Shown here piece by piece: positions 10,677-21,374 of a stretch of DNA of 64,000 nt (its first letter is position 1; every line of letters starts with the position of its first letter). Location of the stretch: NCBI GenBank assembly GCA_905221605.1, contig CAJNDS010002855.1, positions 62,001 to 126,000 of the forward strand, written 5' to 3'. Both the position numbers and the translations under genes were made by a program. A model generated the notes under the pieces. It made no database searches and was not told where the DNA came from. It saw nothing but the letters and a program-made list of their open reading frames with translations. Source of the DNA: Symbiodinium natans (taxonomy: Eukaryota; Sar; Dinophyceae; Suessiales; Symbiodiniaceae).

Positions 10677-11979
10677 GCACGAATCCTGAATTCCTAACCC
10701 TAAACCCTAAACCCTAAACCCGAAACCCGAAACCCCTTTAAGGTCCCCTGTAAAGGTCCATGTAGGGTCTGTTCGGGCTCTCCACGACTAGAGGCATCCC
10801 GTGTGGGTCGAAGTATAACAATGGGTCTGAAGCATCTTTGGAGCCTTTTTGGGGTTTGGGGCTTTACGGTTTAGAGTTTAAGGTATAGGGTTTAGGGTTT
10901 AAGATTTAGGGTTTGGGGCTTCATCCACGACTGAAGACTTGCAACTTGCAATGCCAAGCAGCGACGCATGAAGATCTGATGCCCGACCCTGCGCAGCGCG
11001 ATGGGTTTAGGGTTTAGGGTTTAGGGTTTAATTAAGTTTAGGGTCTAGGGTCTAGGGTCTAGGGTTTAGGGTTTAGGGTTTAGGGTTTGAGGTTCTTGTT
11101 TTGGGGGTGGAGAGGGTGAGGGCCATTGAGGGCTTGCCTGTGCAGGACTTCAAAGGCTTTGGCCGGGTAGTTTTGGGCAAACGAAAACCCAAACCCTAAA
11201 CCCTAAACTCTAAACCCTGATTCACTGCCTTTCTCCCTAGACGAACCTTCTGCAGCAACACAGGCTCTTCTGTCATCATCCCTACCAACCCTACAAGCCC
11301 TAAACTCTCAGCACCCAAAAGCAAAACTCCTTTCAGGGAGGGCGACCGTGCTCACAACGCACTTGCCCCGAATTCTCAAAATTCAGGCCTTTTTTGAGTG
11401 CCCTTTAGGGTTTAGGGTTTAGGGCTTAGGGCTTATGTTTCAGGATAGGGTTTAGGGTTAGGGGCTCCGATAGTCTAGCGGGTATCCAGACCAGGACCTA
11501 ACTACAAGACACGTGATGACGGCTCTGGCACTCAAGGACAATGTATGGGTTGCTTTATAAATGAGGGTCCCTTTTGGGGTCCATTCTATGTGTGGTGCCG
11601 TACTAAAAAAGGGTCCCCAGAAACCCTAACTTAGAGAACTACAAAAACAAGGTACCCCGGCTTCTGGGGATAAAACCCTAAACCCGAAACCCTAAACACG
11701 AGCAGGTGCCCGCGTTTTGCCTTCTCTGCTAGGGTCTATCCGGGAACCAAATCGGCCAAAACAAGGAAGTTATGAGCCACCACCGGGTGTGCCCAAAGCC
11801 CATGGGTTTAGGGTTTAGGGTTTAGGGTTTTGCCCTCATCCCTCACAGAGCCCACGGGGGCCTTCCCGTGGCAATGGTCTTGAAAGCCTGCTCCGTGATC
11901 TTCCGGAGCTCTTCCAAGGCAGAAGCCTGCGGTGTGAACAGCGTTGAGGGTTTACATCACCGAGGCCTTCTGCGGTCTG
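10677..11979. other. Spacers with short tracts
   Basis: G-rich tracts lie at 10997-11097 (including a CTAGGGT sub-block) and 11404-11465, with smaller ones at 10860-10920 and 11803-11830. The stretch 11466-11670 contains AAATGAGGGTCCCTTTTGGGG and a later AAAAAGGGTCCCC, which loosely recall element C. No gene is recognisable. Confidence 0.5.
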
Positions 11980-12100
11980 TAGGGTTTAGGGTTTAGGGTT
12001 TAGGGTTTAGGGTTTAGGGTTTAGGGTTTAGGGTTTGGGGTTTGGGGTTTAGGGTTTAAGGTTTAGGGTTGAGGGTTTAGGGTTGAGGGTTTAGGGTTTA
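11980..12100 (+). repeat. TTTAGGG tract
   Basis: About eight perfect units followed by TTTGGGG, TTTAAGG and TTGAGGG variants at its right end. Confidence 0.92.
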
Positions 12101-12192
12101 CCTCCTGGATGTTGGTAGGGAATCCGCCGACCCTGGCGGCGTGTTGGATGGGAAAAGGAGGTGAAAACCTCCCTCTTTACCCCCCAAAACGC

Positions 12193-12387
12193 GGGGGTGG
12201 GGGGGGGGGGGGGGGGGGTGGGGGGGGGTGGGGGGGGGTGGGGGGGGGGGGGTCGGTGCACCACTTTTTTCGTGGAGGACCCGCGGCGTTTCAGCACAGG
12301 GGGGTCAGGGGCGCCCTCAGCAAAATCAGTTTTTGGGGCCCCCCCACCCCCCCCCCCCCCCCCCACCCCCCCCCCCCCCCCCCCCCC
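12193..12387. repeat. Poly-G arm and poly-C arm, potential giant hairpin
   Basis: G runs broken by single T occupy 12193-12252, and C runs broken by single A occupy 12339-12391, separated by about 87 bases of mixed sequence. The arms can pair. Long frames across here (up to 146 codons) are only Gly-rich or Pro-rich readings of these runs and are open in several frames and both strands, so they are not evidence of a gene. Confidence 0.82.
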
Positions 12388-12670
12388 ACCCAAACGTTTC
12401 ACAAAACTCTGCCGAGCAGGCCAGCAGGCTGGGATGATCTTCGAACCATGCGAGCGGGTTTAGACCTCTCAACTATGCTCCAGCGGGGTCGGCGGCTTGA
12501 GCCGGAGGCTCTTAAATCAGGGAACTTGGTACCATGCATCCCCCTATGAAAACCCTTTGAGGGATTATATGTCAGTGTACCTCAAGTTCAGTACAGCGTA
12601 CCCCCCCCCCCTTCTGTTCAGAAAGGCGCTCCCTGTTACGTGCGCACCCTTTCCCTGTTACGGCTGTCCC

Positions 12671-12795
12671 TACTTTGGAGGTTCATGGGTACTTATAACC
12701 ACAAGTATAAATCTACTTATTACCTGCTTAGGGGACTTAGGGGGCTTATAAGTGCAGTTATGATCGGGGTTTTAAGTACCCTGAACCTCCAAGTA
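12671..12795. mobile_element. Dispersed element B, copy 4, best intact copy
   Basis: About 125 bases bounded by TACTTTGGAGGTTCATGGGTA and TACCCTGAACCTCCAAGTA, a terminal inverted repeat of about 19 bases. The interior reads ACTTATAACC, GCTTAGGGGACTTAGG, GGGCTTATAAGTGCAGTTAT. This copy has no telomere-type insert and serves as the empty-site reference for B7 and B8. Confidence 0.9.
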
Positions 12796-13400
12796 GTTTC
12801 CGGAGCAGGCAGGACGTGGTCCCCGTGACAGGCCCGGGCTCTGCCCGCGTTACAGGGCCACGTTTGGACTGAGTGGTTTGAGGGTTTAGGGTTTAGGGTT
12901 TGGACTAAGTGGCTTGGGGTATTTTACTCTACCTCGTTCCCTCATTTCCCGACTCAGAACCCGTAGGGTGTAGGCTTAGGGTATGGTGTTGAGAGTTCGG
13001 GGTTCACCTCACCCAACGACATGTGAACAGAAACAGAGGAACGAGAAGAGCGCAAGCAAGACCAACAATCATAAGATTAAGAACAAGAACAAAGAACAAA
13101 GGTCATTAATTAGTCAAATGACAAGGTCAAAAAGGCTAGGAGAAAAGAACGCAAAATATACATATAAAGAAAAGACGGCGAAGGGTTCGGAGGCAAGCTG
13201 CAAGTCCCCACATCTTCCCTCTTCTCCCCCTCTCCCCCCCCCCCCCCCCCCCCCCCATACTTCCCCTTCTGTCAGGGGGTCTAGGGTTTAGGGCTTAGGC
13301 CCCTAAACTGTATAGAGCCCTCAAACCCTAAACTCCTAAACCGAACACTCTAGAAACCTTCAACCCTATGGTTTAGGGCGACAAAGGCCCCAAACTCCAC
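12796..13400. other. Spacer including a tract between duplicated flanks
   Basis: At 12863-12916 an 18-base telomere-type insert sits between two copies of an 18-base flank (see findings). The A-rich stretch 13019-13170 has an open frame of 102 codons (12983-13291) with many Lys and Asn, ending in Pro from a poly-C run; I recognise no family. Poly-C lies at 13237-13256. Confidence 0.5.
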
Positions 13401-13404
13401 ACCC

Positions 13405-13885
13405 CAAACCCTACAAATCCTATAAACCCTATAAACCCTGTAAACCCCGTAAACCCTGTAAACCCTAGAAACCCTAAACCCTATAAACCCTATAAACCCT
13501 ATAACCCTATCAACCCTATAAACCCTATAAACCCTATCAACCCTATCAACCCTATAAACCCTATAAACCCTATCAACCCTATCAACCCTATAAACCTGTA
13601 GACCCCATAAACCCTATAAACCCTATAAACCCTATAAACCCTATAAACCCCATAAACCCTATAAACCCTATAAACCCTATCAACCCTATCAACCCTATAA
13701 ACCTGTAGACCCCATAAACCCTATAAACCCTATAAACCCTATAAACCCTATAAACCCCATAAACCCTATAAACCCTATAAACCCTATCAACCCTATCAAC
13801 CCTATAAACCTGTAGACCCCATAAACCCTATAAACCCTATAAACCCTATAAACCCCATAAACCCTATAAACCCTATAAACCCTAA
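13405..13885 (-). repeat. CCCTATAAA 9-mer array with 107-base higher-order unit
   Basis: The units are 9-base CCCTATAAA with CCCTATCAA and CCCCATAAA variants. The variants recur in fixed order with a period of 107 bases: the marker TAAACCTGTAGACCCC starts at 13591, 13698 and 13805. This is a young higher-order tandem repeat grown from a telomere-derived unit. A minus-strand frame (13695-13901) reads Gly-Phe-Ile-Gly simply because 9 is a multiple of 3. Confidence 0.93.
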
Positions 13886-15125
13886 ACCCCAAAACCCGCA
13901 AACCCCTATTGGGAGGCCTTGTCTGCGAAGGTTGGAGATTTGGTCAAGCGCTGGATACGGACAGCTCCGTCCAGCTCATCCATGTAGAGGCCTAAAGGAG
14001 GGTTTAGGGTTTAGGGTTTAGGGTTTAGGGTTTTTGGAGGGGTAAGGGTTTAGGGTTTGGGGGTTTGGGGTTTGGGGCTTAGGGTTTTAGGGTTTGGGGT
14101 GTAGGGGCTGAGGTTTGAAGTGTTTTGGAGGTTCTTAAGGGTTCAGGGCTGAGGTTTTTGGTTGTTGGGGGTAAGGATTCTTGGGGTTGTTTGGAGGGTT
14201 GGGGGTTTGGCGGTGTTGGGGGTTGGGGTTTAGGGTTCCGGCCTTTAGGGGTTTGAGGGTCGGGTTTAGGGTCTCTGTTCATGGCATTTCTTCAGCCCAT
14301 TCTCCTAAACCCTAAACCTAAACCCTAAACCCTAAACCCCCGTATGCCTTAACCCTAAACCCTAAACCCTAAACCCTAAACAGGCGTAAGACCCAAGAGC
14401 AACCTGGGAATCAAAAACAGGGCCCCTTGTTGGCTTGAAGGGGCTTATCAGGGAACCTAGGACCAACTCTCAACCCTACAAACCCTCAACCCTAAACCCA
14501 AAACACTAGAACTAGTTGAGGTTTCAGGGCATTTAGGCTTGACCTTGTCAGGTTCCAATGGTTTTCTGATGCGTGTCCGTACCCCGCCGACCCAACGTGG
14601 CATTCCAAAACTTTAGGAATGGGTGGTTCAGGGCTTAGCCCACAAAACCTGCCCTAAACACAGACCTGTCAGAGTCCATCATGCAAGCACGCGGCCAGCT
14701 TTCGTCGATTGCCTCTTTACCTTAGGCGCCGGTGGTCAGGTTGAGGATTTAGGGTTTAAGGTTTCCGGAATTTTGGCAATCCCTCCTCGACCAACGGCAT
14801 TTGGACCCTAAGCCCTGGGCCCTGAATAATTCAATCCCAAACGTGCTCGGCCTGAATGGCCGCATGTAGGGGGTGGCAGGGTTTAGGGTTTACGGTTTAG
14901 GGTGTAGGGTTCAAGGGCTTCAGGAATTCTACAGCTTGAAGGCTGAAAAGCTTCACATCTGGGGGGGTCAGAGGCTTATCATGGGGTTTAGGGTTTAGGG
15001 TTTAGGTTTTCGGGTTTAGGGGCCCCCCGAAGAGTCGCTCATGATGACAGAAAGCTCAGCCCCCGAGTCTAAATGCCTCAACTGCCAGGATGGGCTATTC
15101 TGCCCTATAACCCCTCAAAACGTGA
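13886..15125. other. Mixed tracts and spacers
   Basis: G-rich degenerate units fill about 14002-14265. C-rich units lie at 14304-14380. The spacer 14520-14740 has an unremarkable 62-codon frame. G-rich units recur at 14879-14910 and 14980-15020. Confidence 0.5.
14390..14470. mobile_element. Dispersed element C, copy 2 (right end missing)
   Basis: GACCCAAGAGCAACCTGG, an A-run, GGGCCCCTTGT, GAAGGGGCTTA, AGGGAACCTAGGACC follow the C order, but the GGGCCTA part is absent. A CCCTAAA tract lies immediately to its left. Confidence 0.75.
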
Positions 15126-15214
15126 ACCCTTAACCCTAAACCCTAAACCCTAAACCCTAAGCCCTAAACCCTAAACCCTAAACCCTAAACCCTAAACCCT
15201 AAACCCTAAACCCA
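15126..15214 (-). repeat. CCCTAAA tract
   Basis: About 12 units, nearly all perfect, with one CCCTAAG unit. Confidence 0.92.
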
Positions 15215-16505
15215 AAGCCCTCCAGAGCATCCACCTCAACTCCAAGGCACAATCTGCTTCTTGAGGCCCGGGAGAAACCCGAAGTTGTGGATGTCCCCTT
15301 CCTGGAGCCCTTCGATCGTCGCCTGCAAGCAGGGTATAGGTTTAGGGTTTTAGGGCTTTAGGGTTTTAGGGCTTATAGGGCTTAGGGTTTTAGGGTTTAG
15401 GGTTTAGCGCTTTAGGGTTATAGGGTTTTATGGTGTAAGGTGCAGGGTTTGAGGGTTTAAGTTCATGGATTCCCCGACCGCCCCCCTCGATACTACCCCC
15501 CCTACATTCCCCCATAATCAGGGATAGTAGGGATGATTAAGCCGAATTAGGGATATTTAGGGGGGAACCTAGGGGGGGTAGTATAGAGGGTATTAGGGAA
15601 ACCCATGAACAACGATGAAAACCGTTTGTCGGGGTTTTCAAGAAACATGCGCCTGAAGACACACGGCGCACCTTTGTCGAGTAAAACCCACGGGAAGCCC
15701 TGCCAAAGCCCAATGACTGTCATAGATATCCATGAACCCCACCATTCCTTAAATTCTAAATTTTAAACCCAAATCCCCAAGACGTAAACCCCCAAACCCC
15801 AACACCTAAACCCTAAACACTAGACAATAAACCATAAAACCCTAAACCCTAAACCCTAAACCCCGCAAATTTCGTGATCCGCAGGAGCCCTCAAGGAAAC
15901 CAAGCTCAGCCTCCACGGAGCCTTCGAAGATTTGCAGGTTGCCAATCTGCCAGGGCGAGGACTTGAGGTTCAGAGGATTTTAGGGTTTGATTGGGGCTTT
16001 TTGGGTTTAGGGTTGTAGGGTTTTCAGGGTTTAGGGCTGAGGGTTGTAAGGTTTAGGGTTGTAGGGTTGTAGGGCTTTTCGGGTTCAGGTGTGAGAACGA
16101 TCTAGACCCCTGACGCATGCACCATCATGGCCAAGAGGCCTTTTAACCCTAAACCCAACCCGTTTATCATGGGGAGTTACAAGAAGATACCGTCGAATAC
16201 TACCAACACGATACCAACCGAACGCGGAATAGAGGTAGAACAAGGGCGGCCGAACCAACAAACCCTGAATTGGAGTCACTGATTCCTGCAATCTTTGATC
16301 TTCAACCCTTCCCCCCACACACAAAAACCCAAACTCCCAAAATCCTGGGTCCTAAACCCTAAACCCTAAAACCTAAACCCTAAACCCTACACCATGTGCC
16401 GGTCTAAGGGAACCTGGAAATCGAGCATTCACCCTTGTCTGAGCAACGCTCACGCTAAACCAGAAACCCCCTGCGCCCACAAGCGGGTCAAGATCCCTAA
16501 ACCCT
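15215..16505. other. Spacers and degenerate G-rich units
   Basis: G-rich degenerate units lie at 15338-15460 and 15975-16090. C-rich units lie at 15790-15865 and 16352-16390. The stretch 16090-16320 is ordinary sequence with a 79-codon minus-strand frame that I do not recognise. Confidence 0.5.
15471..15610. mobile_element. Dispersed element E, copy 1, MITE-like
   Basis: About 140 bases with long inverted ends: GTTCATGG at the left and CCATGAAC at the right, followed inward by a C-rich block and CTATACTACCCCCC/GGGGGGTAGTATAGAG. A partial copy of the right arm lies at 42.97 kb. Confidence 0.85.
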
Positions 16506-16776
16506 TCAGCCCCTAAACCCTAAACCCCTAGATCCCTAAACCCTAAACCCCTAGATCCCTAAACCCTTCAACCCCTGAACCCTGAACCCTTCAACCCCTG
16601 AACCCTAAACCCGAAAAGCCTTAAAAAACCCTAAGCCCTAAGCCCTAAGCCCTAAGCCCTAAACCCTAAACCCTAAACCCTAAACCCTAAACCCTAAACC
16701 CTAAACCCTAAACCCTAAACCCTAAACCCTAAACCCTAAACCCTAGCCTAAACCCTAAACCCTAAACCCTAAACCC
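16506..16776 (-). repeat. Long CCCTAAA tract
   Basis: Degenerate octamer units (CCCCTAAA, CCCTTCAA) at 16506-16620 give way to CCCTAAG and then about 18 nearly perfect CCCTAAA units to 16776. Confidence 0.94.
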
Positions 16777-16857
16777 AAAAGGAGTTCAGGCTTCGGCTGT
16801 CAGCCCTGCGGCCCTCAGCCTAAGCCCTAAATCCTCAACCCCAAACCCTCAAGAGAT

Positions 16858-17066
16858 GGGTTTAGGGTTTAGGGTTTAGGGTTTAGGGTTTAGGGTTTAG
16901 GGTTTAGGGTTTAGGGTTTAGGGGGGTTTAGGGTTTAGGGTTTAGGGTTTAGGGTTTAGGGTTTAGGGTTTAGGGTTTAGGGTTTAGGGTTTAGGGTTTA
17001 GGGTTTAGGGTTTAGGGTTTAGGGTTTAGGGTTTAGGGTTTAGGGTTTAGGGTTTAGAGTTTACAA
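16858..17066 (+). repeat. Long TTTAGGG tract
   Basis: About 28 units, almost all perfect, with one interruption near 16922 where two extra G bases occur. It faces the C-rich tract at 16506-16776 across an 80-base spacer. Confidence 0.95.
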
Positions 17067-18120
17067 CATTTTTTAGGGTGACCCCCGAAATGCCAACAAA
17101 AGCCTGAATGCCGGCCGCCGGCCCACATTCTGAGCGCCTGGATGTTTCCCTCGCCCGCGGTGGTCTCCATCCCTTTGGCGGCAGCGACCTCATATGGTTG
17201 GGAGCTGGGGTGCTTCACAGGGTTTAGGGTTTAGGGTTTAGGGTTTTGGGTTTAGGGTTTAGGGCTTTGGGATAACTGTACTTATAACCATATTAGGGCA
17301 CTTCAGAGGCTCAAAAGTGGGTTATAAGTACAGTTATAATGAGCATTTAGGGTGTAAGTTTGGAGTCTAGGGATTGATTTAGGAGTCTAGGAGGTTTTCG
17401 TTGTCTCGGGGGTTTAGGATTTAGGGGCTTAGGGAGGTAGGGGTTTAGGGATTTAGGATTACCCTCAACCCTAAACCCTAAACCCTAAACCCTTATAAAC
17501 TTAAACCCTAAACCCTTTGAAGCTTTAAAGCTCCGGACACAAAGTCCAAGGCACGCAGAGACCGGGCATGAGCAAGAGCGCAAGAGAGGCAGCGAACGAC
17601 ATGAAAAGCCCAAACCCTGAAACGCCAACACCCAAAATTTTCAACAGCAAGGCCCCACAAAACAAAAAAAAAAAACAAACAAAAAAACAAAAAAAACAAA
17701 AAAACAAACCTTAAACCCCCAAACCCCCTAAACTGGTAAGTTGGTGACTTGCGGCTTAAAAATAAGATTTCGGATTTGCTTGTAAAAAAAAGCGGGGCTC
17801 CCGAGCTCACGCCTCACAGCACTGCGAAAGCCGAGCCTGTTCCTTGTAGATGTGGAGATCCAGGCCCCTGACCCGCAAAGCTGTAAACTTCCAAGCGCTC
17901 GCGCGCGACTGAAACTATGGGCGGCCCTTGTCTGGGCCTGGACGGCTCCGCCAGGCTGGCTCGCGCCGCCAGGTTCGCCCCCGCTCCTGGGAGCAATGTG
18001 GGTTCCGAAGATTTGCGGAGTCCACTGAGCCGTGTAGCCCAGCCGCCTCAGGTCCGTCGGGCTGCGCCAAGTAGACCATCATCGGCACCCAAATGTCGGC
18101 AGCGATGGGGCCCCGAAACC
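17067..18120. other. Spacer-rich segment with A-rich run
   Basis: Short G-rich units lie at 17220-17272 and C-rich units at 17465-17515. An A-rich stretch (runs of A broken by C) fills 17661-17706. The GC-rich spacer 17790-18115 has overlapping frames of 60-100 codons on both strands; none looks like a known protein. Confidence 0.5.
17272..17345. mobile_element. Dispersed element B, copy 5 (both ends truncated)
   Basis: ATAACTGTACTTATAACCATA, GGGCACTT and GTTATAAGTACAGTTAT are the palindromic interior of B. Both outer ends with the CTTGGAGGTTCA motif are missing and the left break joins G-rich telomere-type sequence. Confidence 0.82.
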
Positions 18121-18390
18121 CCTAAACCCTTCAACCCCCAAACCCCTAAACCCCTGAACCCCTAAACCCCTCAACCCTTCAACCCCTCAACCCTTCAACC
18201 CTTCAACCCTTCCACCCTTCAACCCTCCAACCCTTCAACCCCTAAACCCCTAAACCCCTACTAAACCCCTAAACCCCTAAACCCCTAAATGCTACGCCCC
18301 TAAACCCCTAGACCCCTCAACCCTAAACCCTAAACCCTAAACCCCAACCGTAGGGTTTAGGGTTTAGGGTTTAGGGTTTAGGGTTTAGGG
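18121..18390. repeat. CCCCTAAA/CCCTTCAA array turning into TTTAGGG
   Basis: Octamers CCCCTAAA and nonamer-like CCCTTCAA units fill 18121-18345, then after ACCGTA six TTTAGGG units run to 18390. A second C-rich to G-rich opposed junction. Confidence 0.88.
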
Positions 18391-19700
18391 TTATGCCCAA
18401 GGGTGCGGTGCCTTGATCAGCGCTGCCCGGAACTGCGACTGGGCCTGTGAGGGATTCAGGGAGTAGGGATTTTTGTTCGGGTGTAGGGTCTGCTAGGGTC
18501 TAGGGTCTAGGGTCTAGGGTCTAGGGTCTATAGGGTTTAGGGTTTAGGGTTTAGGGTTTAGGGTTTAGGGTTTAGGGTTTAGGGGATTTTATGGTGGGAG
18601 CTGCCGTCTGAAGTTCTAGGTGATTTGTAGGGTTTGGGGTGGAAGTTCTGCAGTTGAAGCAAAGATGAAGCTCTGAGCCATGGGTGAGTGACGGGGAGTC
18701 TACCGTCGCCCCAACCGGGGCACTCCCGCATGCGTTGGAGGTTCGCGGGACGTCAGAACTGCATCGTTCGAACCCTGAACCCTAAACCCTAAACCCCAAA
18801 CTCTAATCCCGAAACCTTGTTCGCGGCTTGGGCATTAGCATGCTTTTTCCGGGGTGGGATGGGGAGAGGGGCAGATTAAACCCTAAACCCTAAACCCTAA
18901 ACCCCAAACCCTAAACCCTAAACCCTAAACTCCCTAAACTCCCTAAACCCTATTGTAGGGTCATCTGCCTGAGTAAGTGTGGGCCGTACCCAAGCAGGAA
19001 CCAGATTTAGGAGAACTCGCCCTTTGTCGGCAAGACATTCCGGAGCCCTCTTTTGCTTCTTGAGTACAGACACTGCCAGCCGAGTCATCCCCCCCCGCCA
19101 TTGAGGGCGGGCTCAGGGTTTAGTTTAGAGTTTAGGGTTTGGGGTTTGGGGTCTAAGGATGTAATCCCATCAATGCTCCCAAGCACGTCTGCAGAAGCTA
19201 CAAAGCGCACAGACTCCAACGAAGACGGAAGTTGAAGTTCTAAGCAAGAAGGCCCAGTCCACCACATGAAGTCCTAAACCCCTCATCCCGCTATGCTACC
19301 GGCGGATATGGTCTGGGTTCCTACAGAAACCCATCAGAATGAAAAGGGCAGCCTTTTCGCCATCCCCGGTCCCAGTTGTCCAGTTGTGGGGGGGCTGAAC
19401 CCTGAAACCCCCAAATGAAGCTTCAACCCCCAAATCCTAAAGCCCAATACCCCGAAACCCGCGAATCCCTGAAACCCGAGTACCCTGAGACCCAAAAGCT
19501 CAAAACCCATAACCCAAAACCCAAAACCCAAAACACAAAACCCAAAACACAAACCCAAAACCCAAAACCCAAAACCCAAAACCCTAAGCCCTAAGCCCTA
19601 AACCCTGACACACTTAGGGCATTGAAAAAGGCCGGGTGCGCGGCAGCTAAGGCGAACGACTTGATTTCGCCATCTGCCAAGCCTCAACTGAGGAATATGC
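18391..19700. other. Tracts and spacers, including a CCCAAAA variant array
   Basis: CTAGGGT units lie at 18485-18530 followed by TTTAGGG to 18583. C-rich units lie at 18775-18800 and 18879-18952. A C-rich AACCCAAA array fills about 19498-19602. The spacers 18600-18770 and 18960-19115 show nothing recognisable. Confidence 0.55.
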
Positions 19701-19702
19701 CA

Positions 19703-19816
19703 CGGTTTAGGGTTTAGGGTTTGGGGTTTAGGGTTTGGGGTTTGGGGTTTAGGGTTTGGGGTTTAGGGTTTAGGGTTTAGGGTTTGGGGTTTGGGGTTTG
19801 GGGTTTAGGGGTTTAG
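19703..19816 (+). repeat. TTTAGGG/TTTGGGG mixed tract
   Basis: Units alternate irregularly between TTTAGGG and TTTGGGG. The A-to-G variant is the same one that fills the 37.9 kb array. Confidence 0.9.
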
Positions 19817-20002
19817 CGTGAGTGTCTAGAGCACTGCGCACAGCACCCTTCACTTGAGGAATAGGCCTTACCTAAATGTTCCTGATAGATGACAGTTCAC
19901 CCTCAACCTAGACTAATGAACAGCCCACCTCCTTACAAACCTAAACCCCACACCCTAAGCCCTAAACGTAAACCCGGATTCAGCAGCCCCTACCATAGTG
20001 TT

Positions 20003-20200
20003 ACCCTGCGGGTCCATGTACCTTAATGAGCAAGCTTGGGCCTTCAGGTACTTCCTGTATACGGACTTTGTGGCCAAAGCAAAAAATACTGAGGTACCCT
20101 AGATCCTAAACCCGGAACTCCGGTAGGGTTAGTTCACAAGTTGGAGGCTCCTATTTAGGATCTATGCTCCTTACTTAAAAATGCACATGGACCCTTAGGG
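20003..20200. mobile_element. Dispersed element G, long diverged copy
   Basis: About 198 bases. The left end reads CCCTGCGGGTCCATGTACC and the right end is its near reverse complement, TGCACATGGACCCTTAGGG. The interior differs from the 37.3 kb copy and includes telomere-like bits (ATCCTAAACCC, GTAGGGTTAG). Confidence 0.68.
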
Positions 20201-20514
20201 TTTTTAAGGTCAAGATGTTTGGCTTCAATCACCCTAATCCCACCCGCAACCCTCCCACGACGCTAAGCCGGCTCCGGGATCAGGGTTTGGGGCTTAGGGG
20301 GTTAGGGGTTTAAGTTGCGTAGAAGGGGAAAGAGCTTGTGCAATTCTTGGCCCTTTTGGGGCTTAGGGGGCGCCATCCCCAAACCACAGATCAAACAAAG
20401 TCTCTAGAATTAAGTCTCAACGCCGCAAAACCAAAAAAAAGCCCTAAACCCTTAGCTGTATAGTGCCCCTACGAAAAAAATCAACCCTCTAAACCCTAAT
20501 CTTTAAACCCGCTA

Positions 20515-20575
20515 TCTAAGGGTACTTTCATGGGCCTATAATATGGTCCTTAATTGTCCCATACCTGCTTTAAGG
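20515..20575. mobile_element. Dispersed element F, fragment
   Basis: TCTAAGGGTACTTTCATGGG followed by CCTATAATATGGTCC matches the left end of F in the orientation of the 43.05 kb copy. The right end is not clear. Confidence 0.6.
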
Positions 20576-21202
20576 CGTTCTGGCGTTCTGATTTATGGGC
20601 CCTGAGTCTGTGCAGGGTATAAAAGGGGTACATAAGGGGTCCCGTTTTAAGGGCCCACCTAAACCCCCCAAAGCCCCAAGGCCCAAGAAGCCTAAACCCG
20701 AAATCCCCAAATCCCCAAGAAGCCTCATCCCTCAATCCCCCCCCCCCCCCCCCCCCCCCAACAAAAAAAGAAGACTCAGCCCTAAGACCCCCAAAACCCC
20801 TAAGCCCTAAACCCTAAACCCATCAAAACCCTAAACCCTAAACCCTTAACCCTAAACCCTAAAAGCCCTGAAGCCCTATGAGAGCATCCTGGGGCCCCCC
20901 AACCCGAGAGAAGCTCCTCCGCGCCACGTTCCATCTCCTGCCCCCCCACCAAGCCCTAAACCCTAAACCCTAAACCCTAAGCCCACAGCCCTCAGCCCTC
21001 AGCCCTCAGCCCTCAGCCCTAAGCTCTAAGCCCTAAACCCTAAACCCTAAACCCTAAACCCTGAACCCTGAACCCTGAACCCTCGCCTGCCTCGGGGCTT
21101 GAGGTCAGCATTTAGGGCTTGAAGGGCTTCCCCAACCCTAGACCCTGAGCCCCTAAACACCCTAAACCCTAAACCCTAAACCCCCAAACCCTAAAAACTT
21201 TC

Positions 21203-21245
21203 CCCCAGGGTCCACGTACCCCTACGGCTGAACTTGGATCCTTCG
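21203..21245. mobile_element. Possible half copy of element G
   Basis: CAGGGTCCACGTACCCCTAC followed by GGCTGAACTTGGATCCTT resembles the left arm of G. No matching right arm is visible, so this is tentative. Confidence 0.35.
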
Positions 21246-21274
21246 CCCCTCAATCCCCTCTCGCGATTTTAACC

Positions 21275-21321
<47 letters not shown>

Positions 21322-21374
21322 AAAAATAGCGGGTTTAGGGTTTAGGGTTTAGGGTTTCGGGTTTAGGGTTTAGG

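Larger units (their letters stand above)
20201..21333. other. Spacers, C-rich tracts and poly-C runs
   Basis: Poly-C runs lie at 20739-20759 and 21277-21311, each followed by an A-rich run. C-rich tracts lie at 20803-20880 and 20953-21085, the latter with CCCTCAG, CCCTAAG and CCCTGAA sub-blocks. Between 20210 and 20510 there are only short telomere-like bits. Confidence 0.55.

Noticed and set aside
12091-12549. Gly-rich and Pro-rich frames up to 146 codons
   Set aside because: Direct readings of poly-G and poly-C runs, open in several frames on both strands.
13695-13901. Frame reading Gly-Phe-Ile repeats, possible structural protein
   Set aside because: Produced by the 9-base TTTATAGGG unit being a multiple of three; no start context or flanking coding sequence.
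16506-17066. Head-to-head chromosome-end fusion
   Set aside because: The order is CCCTAAA then TTTAGGG on +, opposite to that of an end-to-end fusion.
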